Of a DNA stretch of 14,046 nucleotides, positions 1 to 7,573 are shown one piece after another. Under the pieces are notes generated by a model, which was given only the letters and a program-made list of their open reading frames with translations, searched no databases and had not been told where the DNA came from. Within the stretch, counting starts at the first letter, position 1; each line of letters opens with the position of its first letter. Source of the stretch: an uncultured Clostridia bacterium (GTDB lineage: Bacteria > Bacillota_A > Clostridia > Christensenellales > Aristaeellaceae); NCBI GenBank assembly GCA_946408865.1, contig CAMJTZ010000037.1, forward strand, positions 1 through 14,046, in the 5' to 3' direction. Made by a program: the position numbers and the translations under genes.

Positions 1-111
1 GGCGCGGCTCACGGCGCGCTGGCGATGACCACGCCCGGAGATACCAGCATGGCAAGCAGGGAAGAAGTGGAATCCATCATGAAGAACGGCAGCGCCCGGG
101 TCAAGCGGTAA
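1..111 (+). CDS. kdgK: 2-keto-3-deoxygluconate kinase, PfkB family (3' end only)
   Basis: Partial gene: only the last 36 codons before the TAA at 109-111 lie in the window. The readable C-terminus contains GAAHGALAMTTPGD followed by an acidic helix (EEVESIM) and a basic G-S-A-R-V-K-R end. This resembles the C-terminal tail of Firmicutes 2-keto-3-deoxygluconate kinases, which typically read TIPGD...EEVE...GRV.R. Such kinases (ribokinase/PfkB fold, cytoplasmic) phosphorylate 2-keto-3-deoxygluconate to KDPG. That is the step on which both the UxaC branch and the KduI/KduD branch next door converge. The catalytic region is outside the window, so the call rests on the tail motif and the context. 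Another PfkB sugar kinase cannot be excluded. The gene is followed after 44 nt by uxaC with no visible terminator, so co-transcription is likely. Confidence 0.68.
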   Translation, partial: GAAHGALAMTTPGDTSMASREEVESIMKNGSARVKR

Positions 112-155
112 TACCGGCACCGGGTCAAAAATCGCAGTGAAAGGAAAAGAAAAAA

Positions 156-1571
156 ATGAAAGCATTCCTGGACAAGGATTTTCTGCTGAATACGGAAGCA
201 GCGAAAAAACTGTATCATGAAGCGGCGGAAGGAAAGCCGATCATCGATTATCACTGCCATCTGAGCCCCCGGGAGATTTTTGAGGATATCCGGTACGAGA
301 ATATTACGCAGGTCTGGCTGGGCGGCGATCATTACAAATGGCGTCTGATGCGTTCCGCCGGAGTTCCGGAAAAATATATTACCGGGGATGCTTCCGACTG
401 GGAAAAATTTGAGAAATACGCGGAAGTGCTCGGAAAATCCATCGGCAATCCGCTGTATCACTGGAGCCATCTGGAACTGCGCAGGTTTTTCGGATATGAA
501 GGCATCCTGAATAAAAAAACGGCCAGGGAAGTCTGGGATTTTGCAAACGCGAAACTGCAGAGCGAAGGCTATTCCGCCCGCGGACTGATCCGGATGAGCA
601 ATGTGGAAACCATCTGCACCACCGACGATCCCGCGGATTCCCTGGAATGGCACGAAAAACTCGACGCGGACAAGTCTTTCCCGGTGACGGTTCTGCCGGC
701 CTGGCGTCCGGACAAGGCGATGAACCTTGAAAAGATTACCTATACGGAATATATCGCGCAGCTGGAAACGGCTGCCGGAATGACGATCGGATCGTTCCGG
801 GATCTGAAGGAAGCGCTGCACCGCCGGCTGGATTTCTTCGCCGCCCACGGGTGCAAACTGAGCGATCACGCCTTGAATTATGTTATGTACGCACCGGCCG
901 GGGAGGACGAAATTGAAAACATTTTCCGGACCCGGATGGAAGGCGGACTGCCGGATCCGGATGCGGAAGCCAAATTCAAGTTTGCGTTCATGACCGCGAT
1001 GGCGGCGGAGTACGCCGAACGCGGATGGGTGATGCAGCTGCATTACGGGTGCCGCCGGGATAACAATCCTGTGACTTTCCGTGCCATGGGGCCGGATACC
1101 GGGTTTGACTGCGTGGACAATTATGCGCCCAGCGCGCAGACGGCCGCTTTCCTCGGCGCGCTGGAGGAAACCGGAAAACTGCCGAAGACCATTCTTTACA
1201 GCCTGAACACCAACGACAACGCGGCGATTGATACCATCCTGGGGTGCTTCCAGAACGAAACCGCGGTCGGCCGGATCCAGCACGGTTCCGCCTGGTGGTT
1301 CAACGATCATTTTGACGGCATGAGCGAACAGCTCAGAAGCCTGGCGTCTCTCGGATATCTGGCCGGTTTCATCGGAATGCTGACAGACAGCAGGAGTTTC
1401 CTGAGCTATCCGCGGCATGAGTATTTCCGCCGGATTCTCTGCCGGATTTTCGGCGAATGGGTGGAGGACGGTTTCTATCCTGAAGATTATGAGACGCTGA
1501 AGGAGATTGTGGAGGATATCAGCTGCAATAACGCCAGGCGTTACTTCGGATTTGAAGCGAAAAAAGTGTAA
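156..1571 (+). CDS. uxaC: Glucuronate/galacturonate isomerase UxaC
   Basis: The 471-residue product has the usual length of uronate isomerases. It interconverts D-glucuronate with D-fructuronate and D-galacturonate with D-tagaturonate, the first cytoplasmic step for saturated uronic acids. Visible signatures are the metal-binding DYHCHLSP segment near the N-terminus (H33, H35), MQLHYG around residue 296 followed by a GPDTGFD block, LNTNDN at about 350, and a C-terminal QHGSAWWFNDH...GMLTDSRSFLSYPRHEYFRR stretch. The amidohydrolase-fold UxaC family has all of these. The start ATG has an AAGGA Shine-Dalgarno about 10 nt upstream. The gene sits between kdgK and a GH28 gene, so galacturonate released from pectin is the probable substrate. 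The partner reductase and dehydratase (uxaB/uxaA type) are not in the window. The gene is intact. Confidence 0.95.
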   Translation: MKAFLDKDFLLNTEAAKKLYHEAAEGKPIIDYHCHLSPREIFEDIRYENITQVWLGGDHYKWRLMRSAGVPEKYITGDASDWEKFEKYAEVLGKSIGNPLYHWSHLELRRFFGYEGILNKKTAREVWDFANAKLQSEGYSARGLIRMSNVETICTTDDPADSLEWHEKLDADKSFPVTVLPAWRPDKAMNLEKITYTEYIAQLETAAGMTIGSFRDLKEALHRRLDFFAAHGCKLSDHALNYVMYAPAGEDEIENIFRTRMEGGLPDPDAEAKFKFAFMTAMAAEYAERGWVMQLHYGCRRDNNPVTFRAMGPDTGFDCVDNYAPSAQTAAFLGALEETGKLPKTILYSLNTNDNAAIDTILGCFQNETAVGRIQHGSAWWFNDHFDGMSEQLRSLASLGYLAGFIGMLTDSRSFLSYPRHEYFRRILCRIFGEWVEDGFYPEDYETLKEIVEDISCNNARRYFGFEAKKV

Positions 1572-1596
1572 AAAGCTTGAGAAGTGCAAAACAGGG

Positions 1597-1612
1597 CAAT
1601 TCAGCTGAATTG
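1597..1612. promoter_or_regulatory. Perfect 16-bp palindrome between uxaC and the GH28 gene
   Basis: CAATTCAGCTGAATTG is a perfect inverted repeat in the 77-nt gap between the uxaC stop and the preferred GH28 start. In RNA the pairing could extend by a G-U and two G-C pairs (GGG on the left, TCC on the right). It could be an operator for a dimeric regulator of the uronate genes, or an mRNA processing or stability element. No T-tract follows it, so it is not an intrinsic terminator. A TTGAGA hexamer at 1577-1582 has no matching -10 box at the right spacing, so an internal promoter is not supported. Confidence 0.45.
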
Positions 1613-1636
1613 TCCGGGAAAAAGAACGGGAAGGCC

Positions 1637-1640
1637 GGAG
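1637..1640 (+). promoter_or_regulatory. Ribosome binding site deciding the GH28 start
   Basis: GGAG lies 8 nt before the ATG at 1649. The longer open frame could begin at a TTG at 1577, but that start lacks a good Shine-Dalgarno and would place a perfect palindrome inside the coding region. The added residues are also a polar lysine-rich stretch unlike the family. The start at 1649 is therefore preferred. Confidence 0.6.
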
Positions 1641-1648
1641 ACAATCAG

Positions 1649-3199
1649 ATGAAAACACTGTGCATGACATCCCGCAGCTGCAGCGTGCTGCTGGATCCGG
1701 AGGGATTCTATCAGGCCCGTGAAAAGCGGCAGCTTTTCCTGAACGGAGAGGACCGGGGAGAAGAATACCGTTCGGTTGTTTCCTTTTTTGATCTGGAACC
1801 GGATACCGACTATACCCTGGAAAGCCGGACGGAAAACGGAAAAACGGAAACACTTGCGTTCCGGACAAAACCGGAACTGTGTACGCTGGATGTGCGTGAC
1901 TTCGGCGCGAAAGGCGATGGCGTCACCGAGGATACGGCGATGTTGCAGGCGGCGATTCTCAGCTGTCCGGCCGGCGGCCGGGTGCTGATTCCTGCCGGAG
2001 ATTATGTGACCGGCCCGCTGTTTCTGAAAAGCCGCATCACACTGGAGATCGCCGGCGGCGCGACGCTGCTCCTGCTGACAGACCGGACACGTTTTCCGAT
2101 TCTGCCGGAGGTGATCCCCGCGGAGAATCCGGACGGGGAGATCCTGATGGGCCTGTGGGAAGGAAACAGCGAGAACGGATTCGCTTCCGCGCTGACCGGG
2201 ATCGACGTGACAGATACGGCTGTTATCGGTGAAGGCGTCATTGACGGACGCGGCAGCGAAGGCGACTGGTGGGTCCGACCGAAAGAGAAACGAATCGCCT
2301 GGCGGGGGAACCTGATTTATACCCAGCGGTGCGCAAGACTGCTGTTTCAGGGACTGACTTTCGTCAACAGCCCCAGCTGGAACCTGCATCCCGCTTACAG
2401 CGAGGACCTGGATTTTATCGATCTGCAGATCCGTGCACCCTATGACAGCCCGAATACAGACGGATTTGATCCGGAAAGCTGCCGGAATGTCCGTCTGCTG
2501 GGAACAGAGATCTCCGTCGGGGATGACTGCATTGCCCTGAAATCCGGGAAAATCCGCCTGGGCAGGAAATATCACCGGCCGTGCGAAGATGTCGAAATTG
2601 CCTGGTGCGCAATGCTGGACGGCCATGGCGGCGTGACGCTCGGCAGCGAGATGGCCGGCGGAATCCGGAAAGTACGGGTGCACCACTGCTACATGAAGGG
2701 AAATGACCGGGGGCTCCGGGTCAAGACCCGCCGCGGGCGCGGAAAAGATGGCGTCATTGAAGACATCCTGTTCGAAAAGGTTCAGATGGACGGGGTGAAA
2801 ATGCCGCTGATCGTCAACAGCATGTACTTCTGCGATCCGGACGGGCACAGTGAATGGGTGCAGAGCCGGGAGAAAAAACCGGTGGATGAGACCACACCGC
2901 GGATCGGTGAGATCCGTTTTGAACAGGTTCAGGCAGACGGATGCAAAGCCTGTGCCGGATATGTCCTGGGACTGCCGGAAAAGCCGGTGGAACATATCGC
3001 GCTGAAGGATTGCACGTTCTGTTTTGATCCGGACGCGGAGGCTCTGGTTCCGGTAATGGCGGAGCAGGTGGAACCCTGCCGCAGGCGGGGGCTGATCCTG
3101 AAGAACGTCCGGAAGGTTACCCTGGACCATGTCCGCTATGAGGGTGTGGATGGAGAATGGATTGACGCGGAAAACACGGAAGAAATCAAAGAGAAGTGA
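1649..3199 (+). CDS. Glycoside hydrolase family 28, intracellular exo-polygalacturonase-type
   Basis: From the ATG at 1649 the product has 516 residues. Residues 1 to about 75 look like a fibronectin-III-type beta domain (ending FDLEPDTDYTLES...FRTKPE), as in some bacterial exo-polygalacturonases. The parallel beta-helix domain follows, opening with VRDFGAKGDGVTEDT. The GH28 signatures are all present: NTDG (269-272), GDDC (291-294, with catalytic aspartates D271, D292 and D293), DGHGG with H326, and RVK (357-359). The GHGGVTLGSEMAGG form is typical of the bacterial exo-acting subgroup. There is no signal peptide, so it should act in the cytoplasm on imported oligogalacturonides, releasing galacturonate for UxaC. 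Activity on rhamnogalacturonan fragments cannot be excluded. It is separated by only 9 nt from kduI. Confidence 0.9.
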   Translation: MKTLCMTSRSCSVLLDPEGFYQAREKRQLFLNGEDRGEEYRSVVSFFDLEPDTDYTLESRTENGKTETLAFRTKPELCTLDVRDFGAKGDGVTEDTAMLQAAILSCPAGGRVLIPAGDYVTGPLFLKSRITLEIAGGATLLLLTDRTRFPILPEVIPAENPDGEILMGLWEGNSENGFASALTGIDVTDTAVIGEGVIDGRGSEGDWWVRPKEKRIAWRGNLIYTQRCARLLFQGLTFVNSPSWNLHPAYSEDLDFIDLQIRAPYDSPNTDGFDPESCRNVRLLGTEISVGDDCIALKSGKIRLGRKYHRPCEDVEIAWCAMLDGHGGVTLGSEMAGGIRKVRVHHCYMKGNDRGLRVKTRRGRGKDGVIEDILFEKVQMDGVKMPLIVNSMYFCDPDGHSEWVQSREKKPVDETTPRIGEIRFEQVQADGCKACAGYVLGLPEKPVEHIALKDCTFCFDPDAEALVPVMAEQVEPCRRRGLILKNVRKVTLDHVRYEGVDGEWIDAENTEEIKEK

Positions 3200-3208
3200 G
3201 GGAGAACA

Positions 3209-4051
3209 ATGGACATTCGTTACAGCTGCAACCAACGGGATTTCAAGCGCTATACAACGGAAGAGATCCGGAAGGAATTCCTGATCGAAAAACTGTTCGA
3301 GGCGGATCAGGTGACTGCGGTCTACAGCCATGTGGACCGGATGGTGACGATGGGTATTATGCCGGTGAAGGAAACGGTTTCCATCGACAAGGGAATCGAT
3401 GTCTGGCATAACTTCGGCACAGATTTCTTCCTTGAGCGCCGGGAATGCGGCATGTTCAACGTAGGCGGAGCCGGAAAGGTGACCGTCGACGGAACGGTTT
3501 ACGAGCTGGGATACAAGGACTGCCTGTACATTACAAAAGGCGCGAAGGAAGTCCTGTTTTCCTCGGACAGCGCGGAAAAACCGGCGAAATTCTATCTCGT
3601 TTCTGCCCCGGCGCACTGCAGCTATGAAAACCGGCTGATCCGGATTGCGGACGCAGCGAAGAAACCCTGCGGGGACGCGGCTACCAGCAACAAACGGGTG
3701 ATTAACCAGTTTATTCATCCCTCCGTACTGAAAACCTGCCAGCTCTCCATGGGCATGACGGTGCTGGAAAGCGGCAGCGTGTGGAACACAATGCCGGCCC
3801 ATACCCATGAGCGGCGGATGGAAGTGTACTTCTACTTTGAAGTGCCGCAGGACAATGTGGTATTCCATATGATGGGGGAAGGACAGGAGACACGGCATAT
3901 CGTCATGCAGAGCGAGCAGGCGGTGATCTCCCCCAGCTGGAGCATCCACGCCGGCGCCGGAACGAGCAATTATACGTTCATCTGGGCGATGGGCGGCGAG
4001 AACCAGGCCTTTGACGACATGGACAATATTGCGACGACGGATCTGAGATAA
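3209..4051 (+). CDS. kduI: 5-dehydro-4-deoxy-D-glucuronate isomerase KduI
   Basis: The 280-residue length matches KduI. The enzyme converts 5-keto-4-deoxyuronate (DKI), which forms spontaneously from 4,5-unsaturated galacturonate, into 2,5-diketo-3-deoxygluconate. The cupin metal site is complete: H198 and H200 in MPAHTHERR, E205 in MEVYFYFEV, and H247 in SPSWSIHAGAGTSNYTFIWAMGGENQ. These correspond, with a shift of two, to the zinc ligands of the E. coli enzyme. The start ATG follows a GAGGGAGAA Shine-Dalgarno overlapping the end of the GH28 gene region. kduD follows after 16 nt, so the two successive steps are co-transcribed. DKI would come from the GH105 enzyme at the right edge of the window or from pectate lyases elsewhere. 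The gene is intact. Confidence 0.97.
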   Translation: MDIRYSCNQRDFKRYTTEEIRKEFLIEKLFEADQVTAVYSHVDRMVTMGIMPVKETVSIDKGIDVWHNFGTDFFLERRECGMFNVGGAGKVTVDGTVYELGYKDCLYITKGAKEVLFSSDSAEKPAKFYLVSAPAHCSYENRLIRIADAAKKPCGDAATSNKRVINQFIHPSVLKTCQLSMGMTVLESGSVWNTMPAHTHERRMEVYFYFEVPQDNVVFHMMGEGQETRHIVMQSEQAVISPSWSIHAGAGTSNYTFIWAMGGENQAFDDMDNIATTDLR

Positions 4052-4067
4052 AGGGAGGAAAAGAAAA

Positions 4068-4865
4068 ATGGAAATGAATGCTTTCAGCCTGAAGGGGAAA
4101 ATTGCGTGGATTACGGGTGCCAGCTACGGAATCGGATTTGCCATCGCGGAAGCGTATGCGGCCGCCGGGGCGAAGATCGTATTTAACGACATCAACCAGG
4201 AACTGGTGGACAAAGGTCAGAAAGCCTACGCGGAAAAGGGAATTGAAGCAAAAGGCTATGTCTGCGACGTGACGAACGAGGACGCGGTTCAGGCGCTGGT
4301 CAGCCAGATTGAAAAGGAAGTCGGTGTCATTGATATCCTGGTCAACAACGCCGGCATTATCCGCCGGATTCCGATGATCGAGATGAGCGCGGCGGAATTC
4401 CGGAAGGTGATCGACGTGGACCTGAACGCCCCGTTCATCTGCGCAAAGGCAGTCATTCCGTCGATGATCACGAAGGGACACGGCAAGATCATCAACATCT
4501 GCAGCATGATGAGCGAACTGGGACGGGAAACGGTTTCTGCCTACGCCGCGGCCAAGGGCGGTCTGAAAATGCTGACCCGGAACATCTGCTCCGAATACGG
4601 CGAACACAACATCCAGTGCAACGGTATCGGACCGGGCTATATCGCCACGCCCCAGACAGCTCCGCTGCGGGAGAAGCAGCCGGACGGCAGCCGCCACCCC
4701 TTCGATCAGTTTATTATCGCGAAAACCCCGGCAGCCCGGTGGGGCACCCCGGAAGACCTGCAGGGACCGGCGGTGTTCCTGGCATCCGACGCCAGCAACT
4801 TTGTGAACGGTCATATCCTGTATGTGGACGGCGGTATCCTGGCCTACATCGGCAAACAGCCCTGA
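4068..4865 (+). CDS. kduD: 2-deoxy-D-gluconate 3-dehydrogenase KduD (short-chain dehydrogenase)
   Basis: This 265-residue classical short-chain dehydrogenase/reductase is predicted to reduce 2,5-diketo-3-deoxygluconate to 2-keto-3-deoxygluconate with NAD(P)H. Visible motifs are the cofactor-binding TGASYGIG (16-23), NNAG (93-96), catalytic S146, and YAAAK with Y159 and K163. A GPGYIATPQT segment and the C-terminal VNGHILYVDGGILAYIG follow, as in KduD. An aspartate after the second beta strand (FNDIN) suggests NAD rather than NADP. The motifs alone would also fit gluconate 5-dehydrogenases, but the adjacent kduI makes KduD the clear choice. AAAGGGAGGAAAAG is the Shine-Dalgarno. No convincing intrinsic terminator follows. 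Confidence 0.93.
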   Translation: MEMNAFSLKGKIAWITGASYGIGFAIAEAYAAAGAKIVFNDINQELVDKGQKAYAEKGIEAKGYVCDVTNEDAVQALVSQIEKEVGVIDILVNNAGIIRRIPMIEMSAAEFRKVIDVDLNAPFICAKAVIPSMITKGHGKIINICSMMSELGRETVSAYAAAKGGLKMLTRNICSEYGEHNIQCNGIGPGYIATPQTAPLREKQPDGSRHPFDQFIIAKTPAARWGTPEDLQGPAVFLASDASNFVNGHILYVDGGILAYIGKQP

Positions 4866-4888
4866 AAAATAGAAAAAAACCCAATTTT

Positions 4889-4904
4889 AAAGAATTAAGT
4901 CTTT
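4889..4904. promoter_or_regulatory. Imperfect palindrome overlapping the -35 region (possible operator)
   Basis: AAAGAATTAAGTCTTT is a 16-bp inverted repeat with one mismatched pair. It ends inside the -35 hexamer of the promoter upstream of the transport operon, a position where a bound repressor could block RNA polymerase. The region is AT-rich, so a chance origin is quite possible. Confidence 0.25.
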
Positions 4905-4930
4905 ACGAAAGCATACATTTCGGTTATGAT
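4902..4930 (+). promoter_or_regulatory. Probable sigma-A type promoter of the transport operon
   Basis: TTTACG (4902-4907, 4 of 6 to TTGACA) and TATGAT (4925-4930, 5 of 6 to TATAAT) are separated by exactly 17 bp. Transcription would start near 4937, giving a leader of about 40 nt before the ATG at 4978, which has a strong AGGGGGG Shine-Dalgarno at 4966-4972. The 112-nt AT-rich gap is one of only two sizeable gaps downstream of kduD and the only one with a recognisable promoter. Confidence 0.6.
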
Positions 4931-4977
4931 TGTAACGGTATCAGTAATGAAAACAGAATGAAGCCAGGGGGGACGCC

Positions 4978-5562
4978 ATGCAGGGGCATATGACGGTAAG
5001 CCGTTACCGTGCTGTGGATCTGTCGCTTTTTGCGGTGATTCTGATTGTGTTTGAAACAATTCTGGTGCGGGCAGCCAATGAATGGTTTCCCAAGGAACCA
5101 TGGACAGTATCCGCGGTGGCTGCGGTCACTGCGGTGGTCATGGTCCGCTGGGGTCCCTGGTGCGCTGTCCATGCTGTGATCGGCGGAATTGTAACCGTAC
5201 TGGTATCCCGGGGGACAGGACTTCAGTTTCTGGTTTACGCGGCGGGTAACCTGGCGGCTCTGGCTGTCTGGCCGCTGCAAAGAAAATGGGGCTGGGAAAA
5301 GCTCAGGAACAATATCCTGCTGAATTTTCTCTTTGCGGCACTGGTTCTGCTGAGCATGCAGGCAGGGAGAATTCTGATAGCCCTGATCACAGGAACGAAG
5401 GCGGAGGAGCTTCTGCTTTTCATTACTTCGGACGCGGTATCCTATATTTTTACACTGGCAATCGTCTGGATTACCTCCCGGCTCGACGGAATGCTGGAGG
5501 ACCAGGAGCATTATCTCAGACGGATCAATGACCCGAAGAACAGGGAAGGAGGGATTGCATGA
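4978..5562 (+). CDS. Small polytopic membrane protein, ECF transporter S-component-like
   Basis: The protein has 194 residues and about five or six hydrophobic segments (roughly 12-32, 43-58, 60-77, 82-99, 112-138 and 146-166), with a charged C-terminal tail RLDGMLEDQEHYLRR. Size, hydrophobicity and the glycine/alanine-rich middle resemble S-components of energy-coupling-factor transporters, but no ligand-specific motif is recognised, so this is a resemblance and not a firm assignment. It is the first gene after the promoter at 4902-4930, and its stop overlaps the start of the first permease (ATGA), which implies translational coupling. It may be an accessory subunit of the sugar importer or a separate uptake component. 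The ATG at 4978 is preferred over the one at 4990 because AGGGGGG sits 5 nt upstream. Confidence 0.6.
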   Translation: MQGHMTVSRYRAVDLSLFAVILIVFETILVRAANEWFPKEPWTVSAVAAVTAVVMVRWGPWCAVHAVIGGIVTVLVSRGTGLQFLVYAAGNLAALAVWPLQRKWGWEKLRNNILLNFLFAALVLLSMQAGRILIALITGTKAEELLLFITSDAVSYIFTLAIVWITSRLDGMLEDQEHYLRRINDPKNREGGIA

Positions 5563-6614
5563 AAGGAAAAGCCGGCGATTACCTGATCTATGATGAGGCC
5601 AGCGGCACCTATCATGAGGATCCGGAGCAAGCGGTTAGGGACGATGTTGAGAAGCACTACTGGCTGAACGTGGGCCGAACCATTGTGAAAGACTGGCGGC
5701 TGTACGTGATGCTTGTACCGATGCTTCTGGTTTTCCTGTTCTGGCGCTATTTTCCCATGTATGAACTGCTGGGAAGCTTCAAGGTGCCGGACGGCGTGCT
5801 GCCGGTAAACGATCAGCTGTTTTCCGGGTTCAGCTATTTCAAACGCTTGCTTGTGGGCGGGGACAGCCTGAGCCAGAACTTCTGGATGGCCATGCGGAAT
5901 ACTTTCCTGCTGAGCTTTTACGGCCTGTGCTTCGGTTTCCCGATGCCCATCATCCTGGCGCTGTTCTTTAACGAAGTCCGTTCCAACGCGGCCCGCAGCG
6001 CCCTGCAGGTGATGACGTATCTGCCGAAATTCATGTCCACGGTCGTTATGACCTCCCTGGTCACCATGCTGGTGAAGCAGGGATCCATCATCGGCGAGAT
6101 GGGCATTGTCAGTCAGGCACTCTCAAGCCTCGGCCTGATTTCCAAAGAGGTCGGAAACGCCGGTCTGCTGAACAACCCGGATTATTTCCGGGCGATCTAC
6201 CAGATCAGCGGCATCTGGGAGGAAGCAGGCTACGGAAGCATTGTCTTCTTCGCGGCCATCATCGCGATTTCACCCACCAGCTACGAAGCGGCGCAGATTG
6301 ACGGCGCCGGCAAGTGGGCGCAGATGCGGTATGTCGTACTGCCCAGCATCCTTTCCACGATTGTGATCATGCTGATCACCCGGATCGGCAGCCTCCTGAA
6401 TATCGGGTATGAAAAGGTTTTGCTGCTGTACAATACCAAGACCTATGTAACGGCGGACGTTATTTCCACCCTGTCCTACCGGACCGGCCTGGGCGGCGGC
6501 GCGGGCACCGGTATCGCCAGCGCGGCAGAAATGATGAACAACGTGGTCGGCATGCTGCTGGTGATCGGCGCCAATACGATCGCACGCAAGGCGTCCAACA
6601 CGTCGCTTTATTAA
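5559..6614 (+). CDS. Sugar ABC transporter permease, LplB/YteP type (CUT1)
   Basis: This 351-residue integral membrane permease belongs to the CUT1 family, in the branch that imports complex oligosaccharides in Bacillota. The first membrane segment starts at about residue 48 (YVMLVPMLLVFLFWRYFPMY). The conserved permease-ATPase contact (EAA loop) is visible at 243-262 as EAAQIDGAGKWAQMRYVVLP. The end, ARKASNTSLY, resembles the usual family tail. The cytoplasmic N-terminus before TM1 is about 47 residues long and rich in acidic and tyrosine residues, apparently longer than in many LplB proteins. The start overlaps the stop of the preceding membrane-protein gene. It should form a heterodimer with the next permease. 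The pectin context suggests oligogalacturonide or rhamnogalacturonan-derived substrates; specificity cannot be read from the sequence. Confidence 0.93.
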   Translation: MKGKAGDYLIYDEASGTYHEDPEQAVRDDVEKHYWLNVGRTIVKDWRLYVMLVPMLLVFLFWRYFPMYELLGSFKVPDGVLPVNDQLFSGFSYFKRLLVGGDSLSQNFWMAMRNTFLLSFYGLCFGFPMPIILALFFNEVRSNAARSALQVMTYLPKFMSTVVMTSLVTMLVKQGSIIGEMGIVSQALSSLGLISKEVGNAGLLNNPDYFRAIYQISGIWEEAGYGSIVFFAAIIAISPTSYEAAQIDGAGKWAQMRYVVLPSILSTIVIMLITRIGSLLNIGYEKVLLLYNTKTYVTADVISTLSYRTGLGGGAGTGIASAAEMMNNVVGMLLVIGANTIARKASNTSLY

Positions 6615-6627
6615 GGAGGGATCCGGC

Positions 6628-7518
6628 ATGAAAAGAAAACTGGAGATCTCCGAACTGATTTTCAAGATCCTGAGCTACCTTTTCCTCACGATCTTTGCCC
6701 TGATGTGTCTGTATCCGTTTGTTTATGCAATCTCCGCTTCCATGAGCGGACGGCATGCGGTGGAATACAGCCAGGTGGTGCTGCTGCCGAAGGATATTCA
6801 GTTTGAAGCGTTCGGCGCCATGTTCTCGAACAATATGTTCTGGAACTCCTACGCGAATACGCTTTTCCTGACCTTCTACGGTACCATGTGGGCGCTGGGC
6901 GTTTCCATCCTTGGCGCTTACGCCCTGAGCAAAAAGCGGCTGCTGTTCCGGAAAACCTTCAATTTCTTCCTGGTATTCACGATGTGGTTCAGCGCCGGCA
7001 TCATTCCCCAGTATCTGAATTATCTGGATACCCAGAAAGTGTTCAACGCCGTCGGCATCATGGACGACAAGTGGCTGGTGGTCATCGCCATGGGTATGGC
7101 GGCGATGAATATCATTCTGCTGCGGAACGCCTTTGAGAACGTTCCGAGCGAAATCGAGGAAGCCGCGATCGTGGACGGCGCCACGGAGATGCAGGTTCTG
7201 AATAAGGTTTACATCCCCATGAGCAAGAGCACCATCGCCACAGTGGCTCTCTTCTTCGCCATCAGCCGCTGGAACGGATATTTCTGGGCGCGGCAGATGA
7301 TTTCCAACGGAAACGAACATCCTCTGCAGGTGTTTATCCGGCTGCAGCTGGAAATGTACACCGATCCGGATCAGATGACCGGCTGGGACCGGGTTTACGC
7401 GCCCGACTCCATGATTTACGCGCTGATCGTCTGTTCCATTATTCCCATTCTGATTATCTATCCCTTCATCCAGAAATATTTCGCCAAGGGAACCAATGTC
7501 GGCGGCGTGAAGGAATAA
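6628..7518 (+). CDS. Sugar ABC transporter permease, YtcP/AraQ-like (CUT1)
   Basis: This 296-residue permease is the second half of the CUT1 translocation pore. The N-terminus runs from a short cytoplasmic stretch into TM1 (ILSYLFLTIFALMCLYPFVY, about 14-33). The EAA loop at about 177-197 reads EEAAIVDGATEMQVLNKVYIP. The C-terminus (YPFIQKYFAKGTNVGGVKE) is the highly conserved ending of the YtcP-type partner permeases that accompany LplB-type proteins and LplA-like binding proteins. It has a strong AAGGAGGG Shine-Dalgarno and begins 13 nt after the first permease. The binding-protein gene follows after 55 nt. The gene is intact. Confidence 0.95.
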   Translation: MKRKLEISELIFKILSYLFLTIFALMCLYPFVYAISASMSGRHAVEYSQVVLLPKDIQFEAFGAMFSNNMFWNSYANTLFLTFYGTMWALGVSILGAYALSKKRLLFRKTFNFFLVFTMWFSAGIIPQYLNYLDTQKVFNAVGIMDDKWLVVIAMGMAAMNIILLRNAFENVPSEIEEAAIVDGATEMQVLNKVYIPMSKSTIATVALFFAISRWNGYFWARQMISNGNEHPLQVFIRLQLEMYTDPDQMTGWDRVYAPDSMIYALIVCSIIPILIIYPFIQKYFAKGTNVGGVKE

Positions 7519-7560
7519 TCTGTTTTCAAACGGAAGGAAAACCGACCGTTTAAATAAAAA

Positions 7561-7566
7561 AGGAGG
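7561..7566 (+). promoter_or_regulatory. Strong Shine-Dalgarno of the binding-protein gene
   Basis: AGGAGG (in AAAAAAAGGAGGTAACCCC) lies 7 nt before the ATG at 7574. It is a full consensus site and fixes the binding-protein start. That matters because the N-terminus determines that the signal peptide has no lipobox. Such a strong site suits the excess of binding protein over permease usual in these systems. Confidence 0.7.
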
Positions 7567-7573
7567 TAACCCC

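Noticed and set aside
1577..1648. TTG-initiated extension of the GH28 gene
   Set aside because: It adds 24 polar residues, has no good ribosome site and would include the perfect palindrome. The ATG at 1649 has GGAG at proper spacing and starts the fibronectin-like domain.
9..1868. Very long open frame on the minus strand opposite uxaC
   Set aside because: It lies antisense to a gene with all UxaC motifs, and its translation is rich in Arg, Pro, His and Phe without any recognisable domain. This is typical of a shadow frame opposite GC-ending codons.
4866..4901. Intrinsic terminator after kduD
   Set aside because: The stretch is AT-rich, but no GC-rich stem followed by a T-tract is seen, so read-through from the catabolic genes into the transport genes remains possible.
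7528..7551. AAACGG...CCGTTT inverted repeat just before the binding-protein ribosome site
   Set aside because: The stem is only 6 bp with a 12-nt loop and lacks a T-tract. It is too weak to call a terminator or riboswitch.
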